From: an uncultured Flavobacteriaceae bacterium
GTDB taxonomy: Bacteria > Bacteroidota > Bacteroidia > Flavobacteriales > Flavobacteriaceae
Direction: 5' to 3'
NCBI GenBank assembly: GCA_934675205.1
Contig: CAKUPQ010000004.1
Location: forward strand, 1-64,000
DNA: 64,000 bases
The notes under the pieces were generated by a model, which saw nothing but the letters and a program-made list of their open reading frames with translations, was not told the origin of the DNA and made no database searches. How positions within the stretch are numbered: the first letter of the stretch is position 1; each line of letters begins with the position of its first letter. A program made the translations under genes and the position numbers. This document shows positions 23,538 to 31,484 of this stretch, piece after piece.

Positions 23538-23571
23538 TTAAATGTAATTATCTGCTTTTATCTGTTTTTAA

Positions 23572-25188
23572 ATGAATAATATTGCTTTAGAAAGAGAAAC
23601 GAAAACCATTTCCGAAGTAGCTTATGAATTTAATATTTCAGAGGCAACCGTTCGGAATTGGATAAAAGCTAAATTATTATTTTCGTCTGAAAATAAAGGA
23701 ATAACACAGGATTCCATAAATCATCTGACAGAAAACATTATAGGTAAAAAAAGACTTAACTCAAGAGCCAATAAAGGCCAGAAAGACACTCACAATCATA
23801 ATTTACTTTCCTCTGAAATTCAAAAGAAAATAACCGAAAAAACAGGTTTAGAAAAAATAGGCGAAGAATACGAAAATTCGCTTTCGGATTCCTACAAAAA
23901 CAAAGAGGGAATCTATTACACTCCCGATTTTATTGTGAAGGATATGATGAAAGATTTTGACGAAAATCTTTCGGGTAAAACTTTTCTAGACCCTTGTTGC
24001 GGAAGCGGAAATTTTATTTTGGAAGCTATCCGAAAAGGATTTAACCCCAAAAATATTTTTGGTTTTGATACAGATGAAAATGCTGTCGAAATTACCAAAA
24101 AACGGGTTTTTGAGCAAACGGGATTTCTTTCCGAAAACATTGTTACAGCTGATTTTTTGGAAAAATCCACAATCGAAAATCGAAAATTCGATTATATTTT
24201 TACCAATCCGCCTTGGGGAAAGAAAATTTCAAAAGAAGAAAAACAGAAATACAGCAAAATTTTTGGAGCAGGAAAAAGTACCGATACTGCCTCTTTGTTC
24301 TTTTTAGCAAGTTTACCAAGATTGAAAACGAACGGAAAAATGGGGTTTTTACTTCCCGATTCGTTCTTCAATATTTCAATTTTTGAAGATGTACGAAAAA
24401 AGATTTTGGAAAACCAAATTGACAGACTGATTGATTATAAAAAACCGTTTAAAGGACTTTTGACCAAAGCCCAAGCTGTTGTTTTAACAAATTTAAAAAC
24501 AACCGAAAATCATTTGGTTACTTGTGAAGTTGACAACAAAACCAGTAAGCGAAATCAAAACTCCTTTACAGAAAATCCGAAATCCATTCTCAATTTTTGG
24601 ACCGACAATAACGATTCCGAAATCATAAAACACATTTATAATTTACCTCATACCACACTAAAAAATAAGGCTGTTTTCGGATTGGGAATCGTAACGGGAA
24701 ACAACAAAACAACCTGTAAATCCGAACCCAAAAAAGGACTAATTCCTGTTTACAAAGGCTCGGATATTTCAAAAAACGGACTAAAAAATCCGACTAATTT
24801 CATCGAAAAAGATTTGCAGAAATACCAGCAAACAGCACCCGAACACTTGTACAAATCCGAAGAAAAGTTGATTTATAAATTCATCTCAAACGAACTTTGC
24901 TTTTATTGTGATACCCAACAAAGGTATATTCTGAACAGTGCTAATTTATTGATTTTGAACGATGATTTCCCGATAAAAGCAACAGAGCTTACCCAACTTT
25001 TAAACTCTGATTTTATGACGTGGCTTTTCCGTCAACTCTTTGCTACTCACAAAGTTTTGAAATCCGATTTACAGCATTTACCGATTCATTTCGGATATTT
25101 TGAAAAGTATCGTAACTTTACGGAAGATAATTTTTTGGATTATTTAAGAATTGAAAAATCAAACGGAACGTATGTTCTGAAAAAATAA
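23572..25188 (+). CDS. Orphan N6-adenine DNA methylase with N-terminal helix-turn-helix
   Basis: Residues 12-33 form a MerR/Xis-like helix-turn-helix (TISEVAYEFNISEATVRNWI). The methylase follows: GIYYTPDFIVKDMM (113-126), SAM motif I DPCCGSG at 140-146, acidic loop FGFDTDENAVEI, and catalytic NPPW at 212-215. The C-terminal ~170 residues (LIPVYKGSDISKNGL, ILNSANLLILNDDFP, FMTWLFRQLF) resemble the target-recognition domain of TaqI-like methylases. No endonuclease gene adjoins it. It lies between DUF59 and DUF2480, and its stop abuts the DUF2480 ATG with no spacer, so it appears to be an inserted orphan methylase. Confidence 0.85.
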   Translation: MNNIALERETKTISEVAYEFNISEATVRNWIKAKLLFSSENKGITQDSINHLTENIIGKKRLNSRANKGQKDTHNHNLLSSEIQKKITEKTGLEKIGEEYENSLSDSYKNKEGIYYTPDFIVKDMMKDFDENLSGKTFLDPCCGSGNFILEAIRKGFNPKNIFGFDTDENAVEITKKRVFEQTGFLSENIVTADFLEKSTIENRKFDYIFTNPPWGKKISKEEKQKYSKIFGAGKSTDTASLFFLASLPRLKTNGKMGFLLPDSFFNISIFEDVRKKILENQIDRLIDYKKPFKGLLTKAQAVVLTNLKTTENHLVTCEVDNKTSKRNQNSFTENPKSILNFWTDNNDSEIIKHIYNLPHTTLKNKAVFGLGIVTGNNKTTCKSEPKKGLIPVYKGSDISKNGLKNPTNFIEKDLQKYQQTAPEHLYKSEEKLIYKFISNELCFYCDTQQRYILNSANLLILNDDFPIKATELTQLLNSDFMTWLFRQLFATHKVLKSDLQHLPIHFGYFEKYRNFTEDNFLDYLRIEKSNGTYVLKK

Positions 25189-25701
25189 ATGGAAGAAGAA
25201 ATCATAAACAGAGTGGCTAAAAGTCCGTTGCAAATCTTTGATCTGGAAGAATATTTTCCCGAAGGAAAACGAATCGGTATTGATATATCGCAATGGCTTT
25301 GGGAAGGATTTATCCTCAAAGAAAAAGAGTTTAGAGACAACCTCAAAAACCACGATTGGAATCAATATCAAGACACTTATGTTTATCTTTTTTGCTCGAC
25401 TGATGCTATAATTCCCGCTTGGGCTTTTAGTTTGGTTACGATGAATTTGACACAAATTGCCAAAAAAGTAATCATCGGAACAGAAGAAAAAATCAACGAG
25501 GTTTTATATCAGGAAATTCTTTCCGAAATAGATTATGCTCCATATCAAGACAAACCCGTTCTGATAAAAGGCTGTGCCAATAAACCCGTTCCTGAAAACG
25601 CACTTGTTTTAGCTTGTCAATATCTACAACCTGTGGCAAAAAGTATTATGTTTGGAGAGGCTTGTTCGACAGTTCCGCTTTATAAAAAAGTAAGGGTTTG
25701 A
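25189..25701 (+). CDS. DUF2480 family protein
   Basis: A 170-residue cytoplasmic protein that I recognise as DUF2480, a Bacteroidota family usually found beside sufE and the DUF59 gene. Landmarks are NRVAKSPLQIFDLEEYFPEG, ISQWLWEGFILKEKEFR, CSTDAIIPAWAFSLV, LIKGCANKPVPENALVLACQYLQPVAKSIMFGEACSTVPL. The conserved cysteines near the C-terminus fit a link to Fe-S metabolism, but no activity is established. It starts immediately after the methylase stop codon. Confidence 0.85.
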   Translation: MEEEIINRVAKSPLQIFDLEEYFPEGKRIGIDISQWLWEGFILKEKEFRDNLKNHDWNQYQDTYVYLFCSTDAIIPAWAFSLVTMNLTQIAKKVIIGTEEKINEVLYQEILSEIDYAPYQDKPVLIKGCANKPVPENALVLACQYLQPVAKSIMFGEACSTVPLYKKVRV

Positions 25702-25722
25702 TACGCTTTCGATAGATAGAAG

Positions 25723-25738
25723 TTAGCTTTGGAGCTAA
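25723..25738. terminator. Small hairpin between convergent genes
   Basis: TTAGCT-TTGG-AGCTAA forms a 6-bp stem in the 51-bp gap between DUF2480 and the ABC ATPase gene. There is no T-tract, so it is at best a weak terminator. Confidence 0.25.
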
Positions 25739-25752
25739 TATCCAACCGTTAT

Positions 25753-26523
25753 TTACTTCTTCAACGAACCCAAATAAGCTTCTCTTACTTTTTTGAAAAG
25801 ATTGGACGAATACACAAAATCAACCACTGCCTCGTTATCGGTTTTGTAGATTCCCTCACTGTTTCCTGTCCAAGCCAGAACTCCGTTTTTAAGGAAAATA
25901 ATATGCTCTCCGATTTCCATAACCGAGTTCATATCGTGCGAATTAATAACCGTAGTAATGTTGTATTCTTTGGTGATTTCGTGAATGAGTTGGTCGATTA
26001 CGATAGAAGTTTTTGGGTCGAGCCCCGAATTGGGCTCATCACAAAACAAGTATTTCGGATTGTTTACAATCGCTCTGGCAATAGCAACCCTTTTTTGCAT
26101 TCCTCCCGAAATTTCGGAAGGCTTTTTTTTGTGAGCATCTATGAGTTTAACTCTTTCGATTACAAAATCAACCCGTTCTTTTACTTCTTTGGGTGTTTTG
26201 TTGGTGAACATTTTAAGCGGAAAACCAACATTTTCTTCAACAGTCATTGAGTCAAACAAAGCACTTCCTTGAAAAACCATTCCGATTTGAGTACGAAGTT
26301 CTCTTCTTTGGTTTTTGTCCATATCAGAAATTTTTGTTCCGTCAAACGAAATTGTTCCGCTGTCTTTTGTGTGGATACCGAGTAAAGTTTTCAGCAAAAC
26401 GGTTTTTCCCGAGCCACTTTGCCCGATAATCAAATTGGTTTTTCCTGCCTCAAAAGTAGCTGTTATTCCTTTGAGCACTTCTACTCCGTTAAACGATTTT
26501 CTTATGTCCTTAATCTCTATCAT
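25753..26523 (-). CDS. Mla-type ABC transporter ATP-binding protein
   Basis: A 256-residue ABC ATPase with Walker A GQSGSGKTVLLK near residue 34, Q-loop MVFQGSALFD, signature SGGMQKRVAIARAI, Walker B KYLFCDEPNSGLD and a switch His in VINSHDM. The GSALFDSMTVEENV phrase and the neighbouring permease identify the MlaF/Ttg2A subfamily, which moves phospholipids between the inner and outer membranes. Its start overlaps the permease stop by one base, so the two are cotranslated. The substrate-binding MlaD partner is not in the window. Confidence 0.92.
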   Translation of the reverse strand: MIEIKDIRKSFNGVEVLKGITATFEAGKTNLIIGQSGSGKTVLLKTLLGIHTKDSGTISFDGTKISDMDKNQRRELRTQIGMVFQGSALFDSMTVEENVGFPLKMFTNKTPKEVKERVDFVIERVKLIDAHKKKPSEISGGMQKRVAIARAIVNNPKYLFCDEPNSGLDPKTSIVIDQLIHEITKEYNITTVINSHDMNSVMEIGEHIIFLKNGVLAWTGNSEGIYKTDNEAVVDFVYSSNLFKKVREAYLGSLKK

Positions 26524-27290
26524 CAGTTCAAAAGTAAGTGAGTTGCCAAATAATCTACCAAAATTACCACCACACTTGTCCAGACAAATGCAGTCGTACT
26601 CGCTTTACCAACTTCCAATGCTCCACCTTTCATATAATAACCGTGATAAGCAGGAATAGTAGCCAAAATAAAAGCAAACAAAAAACTTTTGATAAAGGCA
26701 TAGGTTACGTGAAACGGGATAAAATTATCCTGAATTCCGTAAATATATTGGTCAGGAGTTACATATCCTCCGTAAACTCCTGCTAAAAATCCTCCGAAAA
26801 TTCCAAGAAATATTCCGATTGCAATCACAAACGGATACAAAAGCATCGCGATTACTTTAGGATAAATCAGATAGTTAATTGAGTTGACTCCCATTACTTC
26901 GAGTGCATCAATCTGTTCTGTAACCCGCATCGTTCCGATACTTGAAGTGATGAATCCTCCTACTTTTCCTGCCATAATAATCGAAATAAAAGTTGGAGCA
27001 AACTCCAAAATTACCGACTGACGGGTCGCAAATCCGATGAGGTATTTTGGCAAAATAGGATTGTCAAGATTCAAAGCCATCTGAATGGCTACAACTCCAC
27101 CCACGAAAAACGAAATAAACATCGTAATTCCGAGTGAGCCAATAATCAAATCGTCTATTTCTTTAAGAATAAGTTGTCGTAAAACCGAAGTTTTTGTCGG
27201 TTTGGAAAAAACCTCTTTCAACATCAGAAAATATCTTCCGATGTGGGTGAGTGTTCTTCGTGTAACAGGTAATGTAAATATGTTTATCAT
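26523..27290 (-). CDS. MlaE family ABC transporter permease
   Basis: A 255-residue inner-membrane protein with about five to six hydrophobic segments and MlaE landmarks: FFVGGVVAIQMALNL, FAPTFISIIMAGKVGGFITSSIGTMRVTEQIDALEVMGVN and YPKVIAMLLYPFVIAIG. It forms the channel half of a phospholipid-trafficking ABC transporter with the downstream ATPase. The TVTEQIDALEVMG-like loop is the coupling region typical of this family. Confidence 0.92.
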   Translation of the reverse strand: MINIFTLPVTRRTLTHIGRYFLMLKEVFSKPTKTSVLRQLILKEIDDLIIGSLGITMFISFFVGGVVAIQMALNLDNPILPKYLIGFATRQSVILEFAPTFISIIMAGKVGGFITSSIGTMRVTEQIDALEVMGVNSINYLIYPKVIAMLLYPFVIAIGIFLGIFGGFLAGVYGGYVTPDQYIYGIQDNFIPFHVTYAFIKSFLFAFILATIPAYHGYYMKGGALEVGKASTTAFVWTSVVVILVDYLATHLLLN

Positions 27291-27295
27291 TTTTT

Positions 27296-27360
27296 ATGTT
27301 GGGTGTTGGGTGCTGGGTGTTGGGTGCGAAAACATCTAACACCCGACATCTAACATCAAA
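27296..27360. repeat. GGGTGTTGGGTG / ACACCCGACATC palindrome
   Basis: A run of TGTTGGGTGTTGGGTGCTGG pairs imperfectly with CATCTAACACCCGACATC to its right. The element fills the gap between purD and the permease gene on the minus strand. Confidence 0.7.
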
Positions 27361-27366
27361 CATTTT

Positions 27367-28638
27367 CTACAAATCAAACCCTATATCTCGTCTGAAATAC
27401 ATCTTTTCGAAATGCAATTTATCAATATTTTTATACGAAGTTTTTAAAGCTTCTTTAAAATCATTTCCAAAGGAAGTAACCGCAATTACCCGACCTCCGT
27501 TAGTCAGTATTTTTCCGCTTTCTTCTTTTGTTCCTGCGTGAAAAACAATCGAATCTTCGATATTTTCGATGCCTGAAATTTCCTTTCCTTTTTCGTAATC
27601 TTCCGGATAACCTCCCGAAACAACCATAACCGTAACCGCACTTTTCGGGTCGATTTCCAACGAAATTTTGTCCAATTCCTGATTATTGAGAGCTAAAAAC
27701 AACTCTACCAAATCCGTTTTTAATCTCGGGATAACTACTTCGGTTTCAGGGTCTCCCATTCTCACGTTGTATTCGATTACATAAGGTTCGTTATTCACTT
27801 TTATCAATCCGATAAAAACAAATCCTTTGTACTCGATATTGTCATTTTGAAGTCCCTGAATGGTTGGGTTTACGATTCGGTCTTCAATTTTTTGCATCAG
27901 AACTTCATCTGCAAACGGAACCGGTGAAACAGCTCCCATTCCTCCCGTATTCAGTCCTTTGTCTCCCTCTCCTATTCGTTTGTAATCTTTGGCAGTCGGT
28001 AAAATCTTATAATTTTTTCCGTCTGTCAGTACAAAACAACTCAATTCGATTCCGTCCAAAAACTCCTCAATCACAACTTTTGCACTTGCACTTCCGAATT
28101 TTTCGTCTAACAACATATTGGAAAGCTCCTGCTTTGCCTCTGTCAAATCTTCCAAAATCAAAACGCCTTTTCCTTGAGCCAATCCGTCTGCTTTCAGCAC
28201 GTAAGGAGCTTTTAATTTTTCTAAAAAGACAAATCCCTCCTCAATATTTTCTTTGGTAAACGAGCCGTATCCTGCTGTCGGAATATTGTTCTTAACCAAA
28301 AATTCTTTGGCAAATTCTTTGCTTCCCTCGAGTTTTGCTCCGATTTTTGACGGTCCTACAACCTGAATATTTTTCAGATTTTCGTCATTTTTGAAGAAGT
28401 CATAAATTCCGTTTACAAGCGGGTCTTCAGGTCCTACGACAACCATTTCGATTTTTTCGTTAAGGCAAAAATCCTTAATCTTCTCAAAATCATTCACTCC
28501 AATCGGAATGTTGGTTGCTATTTTTTGAGTTCCTGCATTTCCCGTTGCTACAAATAATTCCGAACATTTTTTACTCTGAACCATCTTATAAGCAAGTGCA
28601 TTCTCCCGTCCTCCCGAGCCTAAAAGCAAAATTTTCAT
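27367..28638 (-). CDS. purD: Phosphoribosylamine-glycine ligase PurD
   Basis: PurD is the ATP-grasp enzyme making glycinamide ribonucleotide in purine synthesis. The 423-residue protein starts MKILLLGSGGRENALAYKM and contains VVGPEDPLVNGI, YVLKADGLAQGKGVLI (ATP grasp) and LNTGGMGAVSPVPF with VRMGDPETEVVIPRL, all family hallmarks. A TTG eight codons upstream is in frame, but it lies within the TACTTTTG promoter, so the ATG is preferred. An intergenic palindrome separates it from the Mla genes. Confidence 0.95.
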   Translation of the reverse strand: MKILLLGSGGRENALAYKMVQSKKCSELFVATGNAGTQKIATNIPIGVNDFEKIKDFCLNEKIEMVVVGPEDPLVNGIYDFFKNDENLKNIQVVGPSKIGAKLEGSKEFAKEFLVKNNIPTAGYGSFTKENIEEGFVFLEKLKAPYVLKADGLAQGKGVLILEDLTEAKQELSNMLLDEKFGSASAKVVIEEFLDGIELSCFVLTDGKNYKILPTAKDYKRIGEGDKGLNTGGMGAVSPVPFADEVLMQKIEDRIVNPTIQGLQNDNIEYKGFVFIGLIKVNNEPYVIEYNVRMGDPETEVVIPRLKTDLVELFLALNNQELDKISLEIDPKSAVTVMVVSGGYPEDYEKGKEISGIENIEDSIVFHAGTKEESGKILTNGGRVIAVTSFGNDFKEALKTSYKNIDKLHFEKMYFRRDIGFDL

Positions 28639-28659
28639 TTCGTGTTGTTTTTTAGCTCC

Positions 28660-28667
28660 CAAAAGTA
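28660..28667 (-). promoter_or_regulatory. purD promoter TACTTTTG
   Basis: TACTTTTG lies 21 bp before the purD ATG and includes the alternative TTG codon, which settles the start. Confidence 0.55.
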
Positions 28668-28678
28668 CGGATTTTTTA

Positions 28679-28757
28679 GCTACGAATTTGTCGAATCAAG
28701 CGAATTTTAACGAATCTTGGCTACGAATAAATGCGAATCAGACGAATTTGAGAAATA
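28679..28757. repeat. GCTACGAAT / GCGAAT repeat tract
   Basis: Two GCTACGAAT units about 42 bp apart are each followed by variations of CGAATTTG and GCGAATCA. Same style as other intergenic repeats here, but I found no second copy of this family in the window. Confidence 0.5.
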
Positions 28758-28760
28758 AAA

Positions 28761-28792
28761 AAACCTCACAGGTTTTGAAACCTGTGAGGTTT
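28761..28792 (-). terminator. Hairpin AAACCTCACAGGTTT
   Basis: A perfect 15-bp stem with a 2-nt loop (AAACCTCACAGGTTT, TG, complement). It lies just downstream of the minus-strand lipoprotein gene. The stem itself ends in T-rich sequence. Confidence 0.75.
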
Positions 28793-28813
28793 AGACTATT
28801 ATCCGAAAAGTTT

Positions 28814-29275
28814 TTAATTTTTCTCAAACGTCAGATTATCTACACTTCCGTCTCCTCCACTAACGTGTCTCAACTGAATTTTTGTTGTCGATTGAGAAAT
28901 AATATCCCAATCTTCGGTTAATTCTTCAAAATGAGGAATTGTCGGAGCAAAATAGATATTAAAATCAATATCACTACTTCCATTGCTGTTATCATCATCA
29001 TTTGAGCTGTCATTTGTGATGCTCCAATTTCCATTGTGAGTAACAGTCCCGTTTGTAGCAGTTAAAACTCCCGAACTATGGAATGTAAAACTAAAACCGT
29101 TAAAATGATAGGTTTCATCATTTCCCGAATCGTTAAAATTCGTGATTTTCCAAGTTCCGCTTTGAACATTCCCCTGAATTACACTTGGGTTGTTGCTGTT
29201 TGACGAATTGTCATCACTTGAACAAGAAGTCAATCCTAATGCTGCTATTGCAACAAATAAAAATATTTTTTTCAT
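28814..29275 (-). CDS. Hypothetical surface lipoprotein
   Basis: A 153-residue lipoprotein: MKKIFLFVAIAALGLTSC with the modified Cys at 18, followed by SSDDNSS. Acidic residues soon after the Cys resemble the lipoprotein export signal that sends Bacteroidota lipoproteins to the cell surface. The mature part is Asn/Asp/Ser-rich and beta-like (GTWKITNFNDSGND, FSFTFHSSGVLTATNG, GNWSIT), reminiscent of lipocalin-like proteins. The function is unknown. Confidence 0.75.
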   Translation of the reverse strand: MKKIFLFVAIAALGLTSCSSDDNSSNSNNPSVIQGNVQSGTWKITNFNDSGNDETYHFNGFSFTFHSSGVLTATNGTVTHNGNWSITNDSSNDDDNSNGSSDIDFNIYFAPTIPHFEELTEDWDIISQSTTKIQLRHVSGGDGSVDNLTFEKN

Positions 29276-29290
29276 TTTATTATGTTTTTA

Positions 29291-29298
29291 CAAAAATA
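29291..29298 (-). promoter_or_regulatory. Lipoprotein promoter TATTTTTG
   Basis: TATTTTTG on the minus strand 15 bp before the ATG. Confidence 0.4.
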
Positions 29299-29366
29299 GG
29301 CACAAAGCAAAAAAAAAAAAAACATTTATCCAAATTTTTTGTCGGAAATTTCACATAAATCGTTTA

Positions 29367-29418
29367 TTTACCGTAAATTCGCAAATTATTGTTGTCTAAT
29401 TTGTGAATTTGCGGTAAA
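29367..29418. promoter_or_regulatory. 22-bp inverted repeat upstream of the MarR gene
   Basis: Arms TTTACCGTAAATTCGCAAAT.. (29367-29388) and its complement (29397-29418) match at 20 of 22 positions around an 8-nt spacer. It ends 42 bp before the MarR promoter element. It could be the operator of the MarR regulator or another intergenic palindrome. Confidence 0.5.
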
Positions 29419-29459
29419 GACTTTCGATATTTGACTTTCAGACTTTCGACTAAAAATCA

Positions 29460-29467
29460 TACCTTTG
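29460..29467 (+). promoter_or_regulatory. MarR gene promoter TACCTTTG
   Basis: TACCTTTG ends 5 bp before the GTG codon. An upstream TTG start would place the promoter inside the coding region. Confidence 0.5.
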
Positions 29468-29472
29468 TCCTT

Positions 29473-29925
29473 GTGAAAATAGAGAAGATTTTAAAATTGA
29501 GCAGTGATATATCTTTGTCCAAGCAAGTAAGTCTGAATATAATGTATTCACAGACTTATGTTTACGAAAGCATCTATGAGGTGCTGAAACCGTATAATAT
29601 TTCAATTGAGCAATTCAATGTATTGCGGATTTTGAGAGGGCAAAAAGGAAAACCCGTAAATATGGGGACTATTCAGGAACGAATGCTTGCCAAAACGAGT
29701 AATACTACCCGTTTGGTCGATAAGTTGGTTGCCAAAAACCTCGTTGTAAGGGCTGTTTGCGAAATCAACAGACGAAAAATGGAAGTTACCATTACCGAAA
29801 AAGGACTTGAATTACTCAATATTCTCGATGAATTAGTCGAAAATGCGGAACGTTCAATGACTTCAAATTTAAGTAGTGAAGAGCAGAAACAACTTGTAGA
29901 ATTATTGGAGAAAATCAGAAAATAA
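29473..29925 (+). CDS. MarR family transcriptional regulator
   Basis: A ~150-residue winged-helix protein. Recognisable parts are a dimerisation helix (LSKQVSLNIMYSQTYVYESI), the DNA-binding domain (ISIEQFNVLRILRG, GTIQERMLAKTSNTTRLVDKLVAKNLV) and the wing (CEINRRKMEVTITEKG). MarR proteins respond to small phenolic or oxidant ligands. The GTG is chosen because the preceding 14 in-frame codons contain the promoter. A large palindrome just upstream suggests autoregulation. Confidence 0.88.
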   Translation: MKIEKILKLSSDISLSKQVSLNIMYSQTYVYESIYEVLKPYNISIEQFNVLRILRGQKGKPVNMGTIQERMLAKTSNTTRLVDKLVAKNLVVRAVCEINRRKMEVTITEKGLELLNILDELVENAERSMTSNLSSEEQKQLVELLEKIRK

Positions 29926-29932
29926 AAAAATT

Positions 29933-30118
29933 ATAAAATCCAAAGACATCATCAAAGATGCCATGAGAGATTTTGACGAAATGCTTATACTGGTTTCGCA
30001 AGACAGGATTTCTTAAGTCTTTGAATTCGGAAACAAAAGAGTAAAAGAGCATTTTGAAGGCATCAAAGGATTCCTTGCTCTCAAAAAAATGGAGAATTTA
30101 AGGGAAATAGAGAAATAG
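29933..30118 (+). pseudogene. Degenerate ORF with in-frame TAA
   Basis: One frame reads KSKDIIKDAMRDFDEMLILVSQDRIS, then TAA, then VFEFGNKRVKEHFEGIKGFLALKKMENLREIEK and a TAG. Both halves look like real protein, so a small gene has probably been broken by a nonsense mutation and lost its start. I do not recognise the family. Confidence 0.45.
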
Positions 30119-30130
30119 AAAGCAGAGATT

Positions 30131-31081
30131 ATGTCATTTCAAACATTCCAAACGATAATCATTATTATTGCCGCTATCTCATTATTCGTTTATGGATTAC
30201 AGAGTTTTAGCCAAGAAATCGAAAGCTTTGGAGTTGAAAAACTACAAAAATGGATTGGTAAAGTAACATCTGTTCCGTTGGGAGGTTTTTTTCTTGGAGG
30301 AGCTATAACTGCTGTTGTTCAGTCAAGTACAATGGTTTCTTCGTTAACGGTTTCGCTTGTAAGTTCGGGAGTTTTGACCTTTAAAGACAGTTTGCTTATT
30401 CTTTTAGGAACGAATGTCGGAACAACTGCAACTGGTTGGATTGTTACACTTCAGTCGAATTTATTAGGTCCTATTTTCATCGTATTAGGAACGCTTATCA
30501 GTATGATTCCGACAAGAATTGCCACATTAGGGAAGTCGATTTTCTATTTTGGATTTATATTTTTTTCGCTTTCGTTTATCAGTCAGGCAATGGAACCTTT
30601 GCGAAACGACCCTTTGCTTGTCGAAACATTATCCAAAGCATCAAATCCGTTTTTGGGAATCCTGTATGGAATTGTGATTACGGTTATTATTCAGTCGAGT
30701 TCGGTTGTGGTTGGTTTGGTGATTATCTTGATAACTCAAGGTGTAATTACCCTTGATTCTGCTATTCCGATTGTGGTTGGAGCAAATGTCGGAACAACTT
30801 CAACAGCTTTACTGGTCAGCCTTAAACTTTCTCCTTTGTCGAAATTAACGGCTCTTTCTGCCTCGACTTTCAATTTGGTTGGAGTCTTATTGATACTTCC
30901 TTTTTTGAATGCTTTAGAACGATTGGTTGAAAATGTTACCGCAAATCCTGCTATTCAGGTAGCATTGGCTTTTACGATTTCTAACACAGTAACTTCGGTT
31001 TTCTTTTTGATTTTTTTGAATCCTACTCTCCGATTACTGAAAAAACACAAATGGTATAAAGAGGCTGGTGCTTCTGCCTGA
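30131..31081 (+). CDS. Na/Pi cotransporter family protein
   Basis: A 316-residue inner-membrane protein with eight or so hydrophobic segments arranged as two inverted halves. Each half carries the QSS motif of the NptA/SLC34-like family: VVQSSTMVSSLTVSLVSSG near residue 61 and IIQSSSVVVGLVIILITQG near 188. Each is followed by GTNVGTTATG or GANVGTTSTA. It probably imports phosphate with sodium. No C-terminal PhoU domain is present, so it is the short form. Confidence 0.92.
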   Translation: MSFQTFQTIIIIIAAISLFVYGLQSFSQEIESFGVEKLQKWIGKVTSVPLGGFFLGGAITAVVQSSTMVSSLTVSLVSSGVLTFKDSLLILLGTNVGTTATGWIVTLQSNLLGPIFIVLGTLISMIPTRIATLGKSIFYFGFIFFSLSFISQAMEPLRNDPLLVETLSKASNPFLGILYGIVITVIIQSSSVVVGLVIILITQGVITLDSAIPIVVGANVGTTSTALLVSLKLSPLSKLTALSASTFNLVGVLLILPFLNALERLVENVTANPAIQVALAFTISNTVTSVFFLIFLNPTLRLLKKHKWYKEAGASA

Positions 31082-31083
31082 GC

Positions 31084-31344
31084 ATAAAAAAACAACAAAT
31101 AAAAAAGACAATAATATTTTTATCAGCAATATTGCTGTTTTCGTGTAATAATAAAACCGGGAATTCCGTAGAGGATTCGGCTATCATAGAGGAAAATGTG
31201 ATGGAAGAAATCTTGGAAACAGAAAAACCTGTTGAAGAAAACTCGACATTTGACATCAAATACCGTTCGGAAATTATCTTCCCCGAATTGGCAGACAAAG
31301 CGATTAAAGACAATTTTGATATAAGTGTGCAACTTGTGTTCTAA
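31084..31344 (+). CDS. Small lipoprotein, apparently starting at ATA
   Basis: The frame encodes (I)KKQQIKKTIIFLSAILLFSCNN, a textbook lipoprotein signal with Cys at 21. A Glu-rich linker follows, then FDIKYRSEIIFPELADKAIKDNFDISVQLVF. The codon at the expected start is ATA, 2 bp after the transporter stop. The next in-frame start is a TTG that would cut off most of the signal peptide. Either ATA initiates weakly or an ATG has mutated and the gene is dying. The mature part is short and may be truncated. Confidence 0.45.
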   Translation: MKKQQIKKTIIFLSAILLFSCNNKTGNSVEDSAIIEENVMEEILETEKPVEENSTFDIKYRSEIIFPELADKAIKDNFDISVQLVF

Positions 31345-31350
31345 TAAAAT

Positions 31351-31464
31351 TTGTTTAAGGTTTAAGGTTCAAAGTTTACCGTTGTCTGTCATTGCGAACG
31401 GAGTGTGGCAATCTTTTTAGATTGCCTGCCTGTCGGCAGACAGGCTTCGTATCTTGCAATGAGG
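31351..31464. repeat. Composite repeat: GTTTAAGG tract plus GTCATTGCGA palindrome
   Basis: The left part (TTGTTTAAGGTTTAAGG...) matches a tract upstream of clpB base for base over 27 nt. The right part is a GTCATTGCGA...CAATCT..AGATTGCC...GCAATGA palindrome related to the one near 17.3 kb. It is interrupted by CCTGCCTGTCGGCAGACAGG at 31425-31444, which is also found, with two changes, near 9.05 kb. Confidence 0.8.
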
Positions 31465-31484
31465 AAGCTTTTAATTTTTAATTC

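Noticed and set aside
23572..25188. Complete restriction-modification system around the HTH-methylase
   Set aside because: Neighbours are SufE, DUF59 and DUF2480. No endonuclease or specificity gene is present.
28761..28792. Transcription factor operator
   Set aside because: A 15-bp perfect stem with a 2-nt loop, placed just after a gene stop, fits a terminator better.
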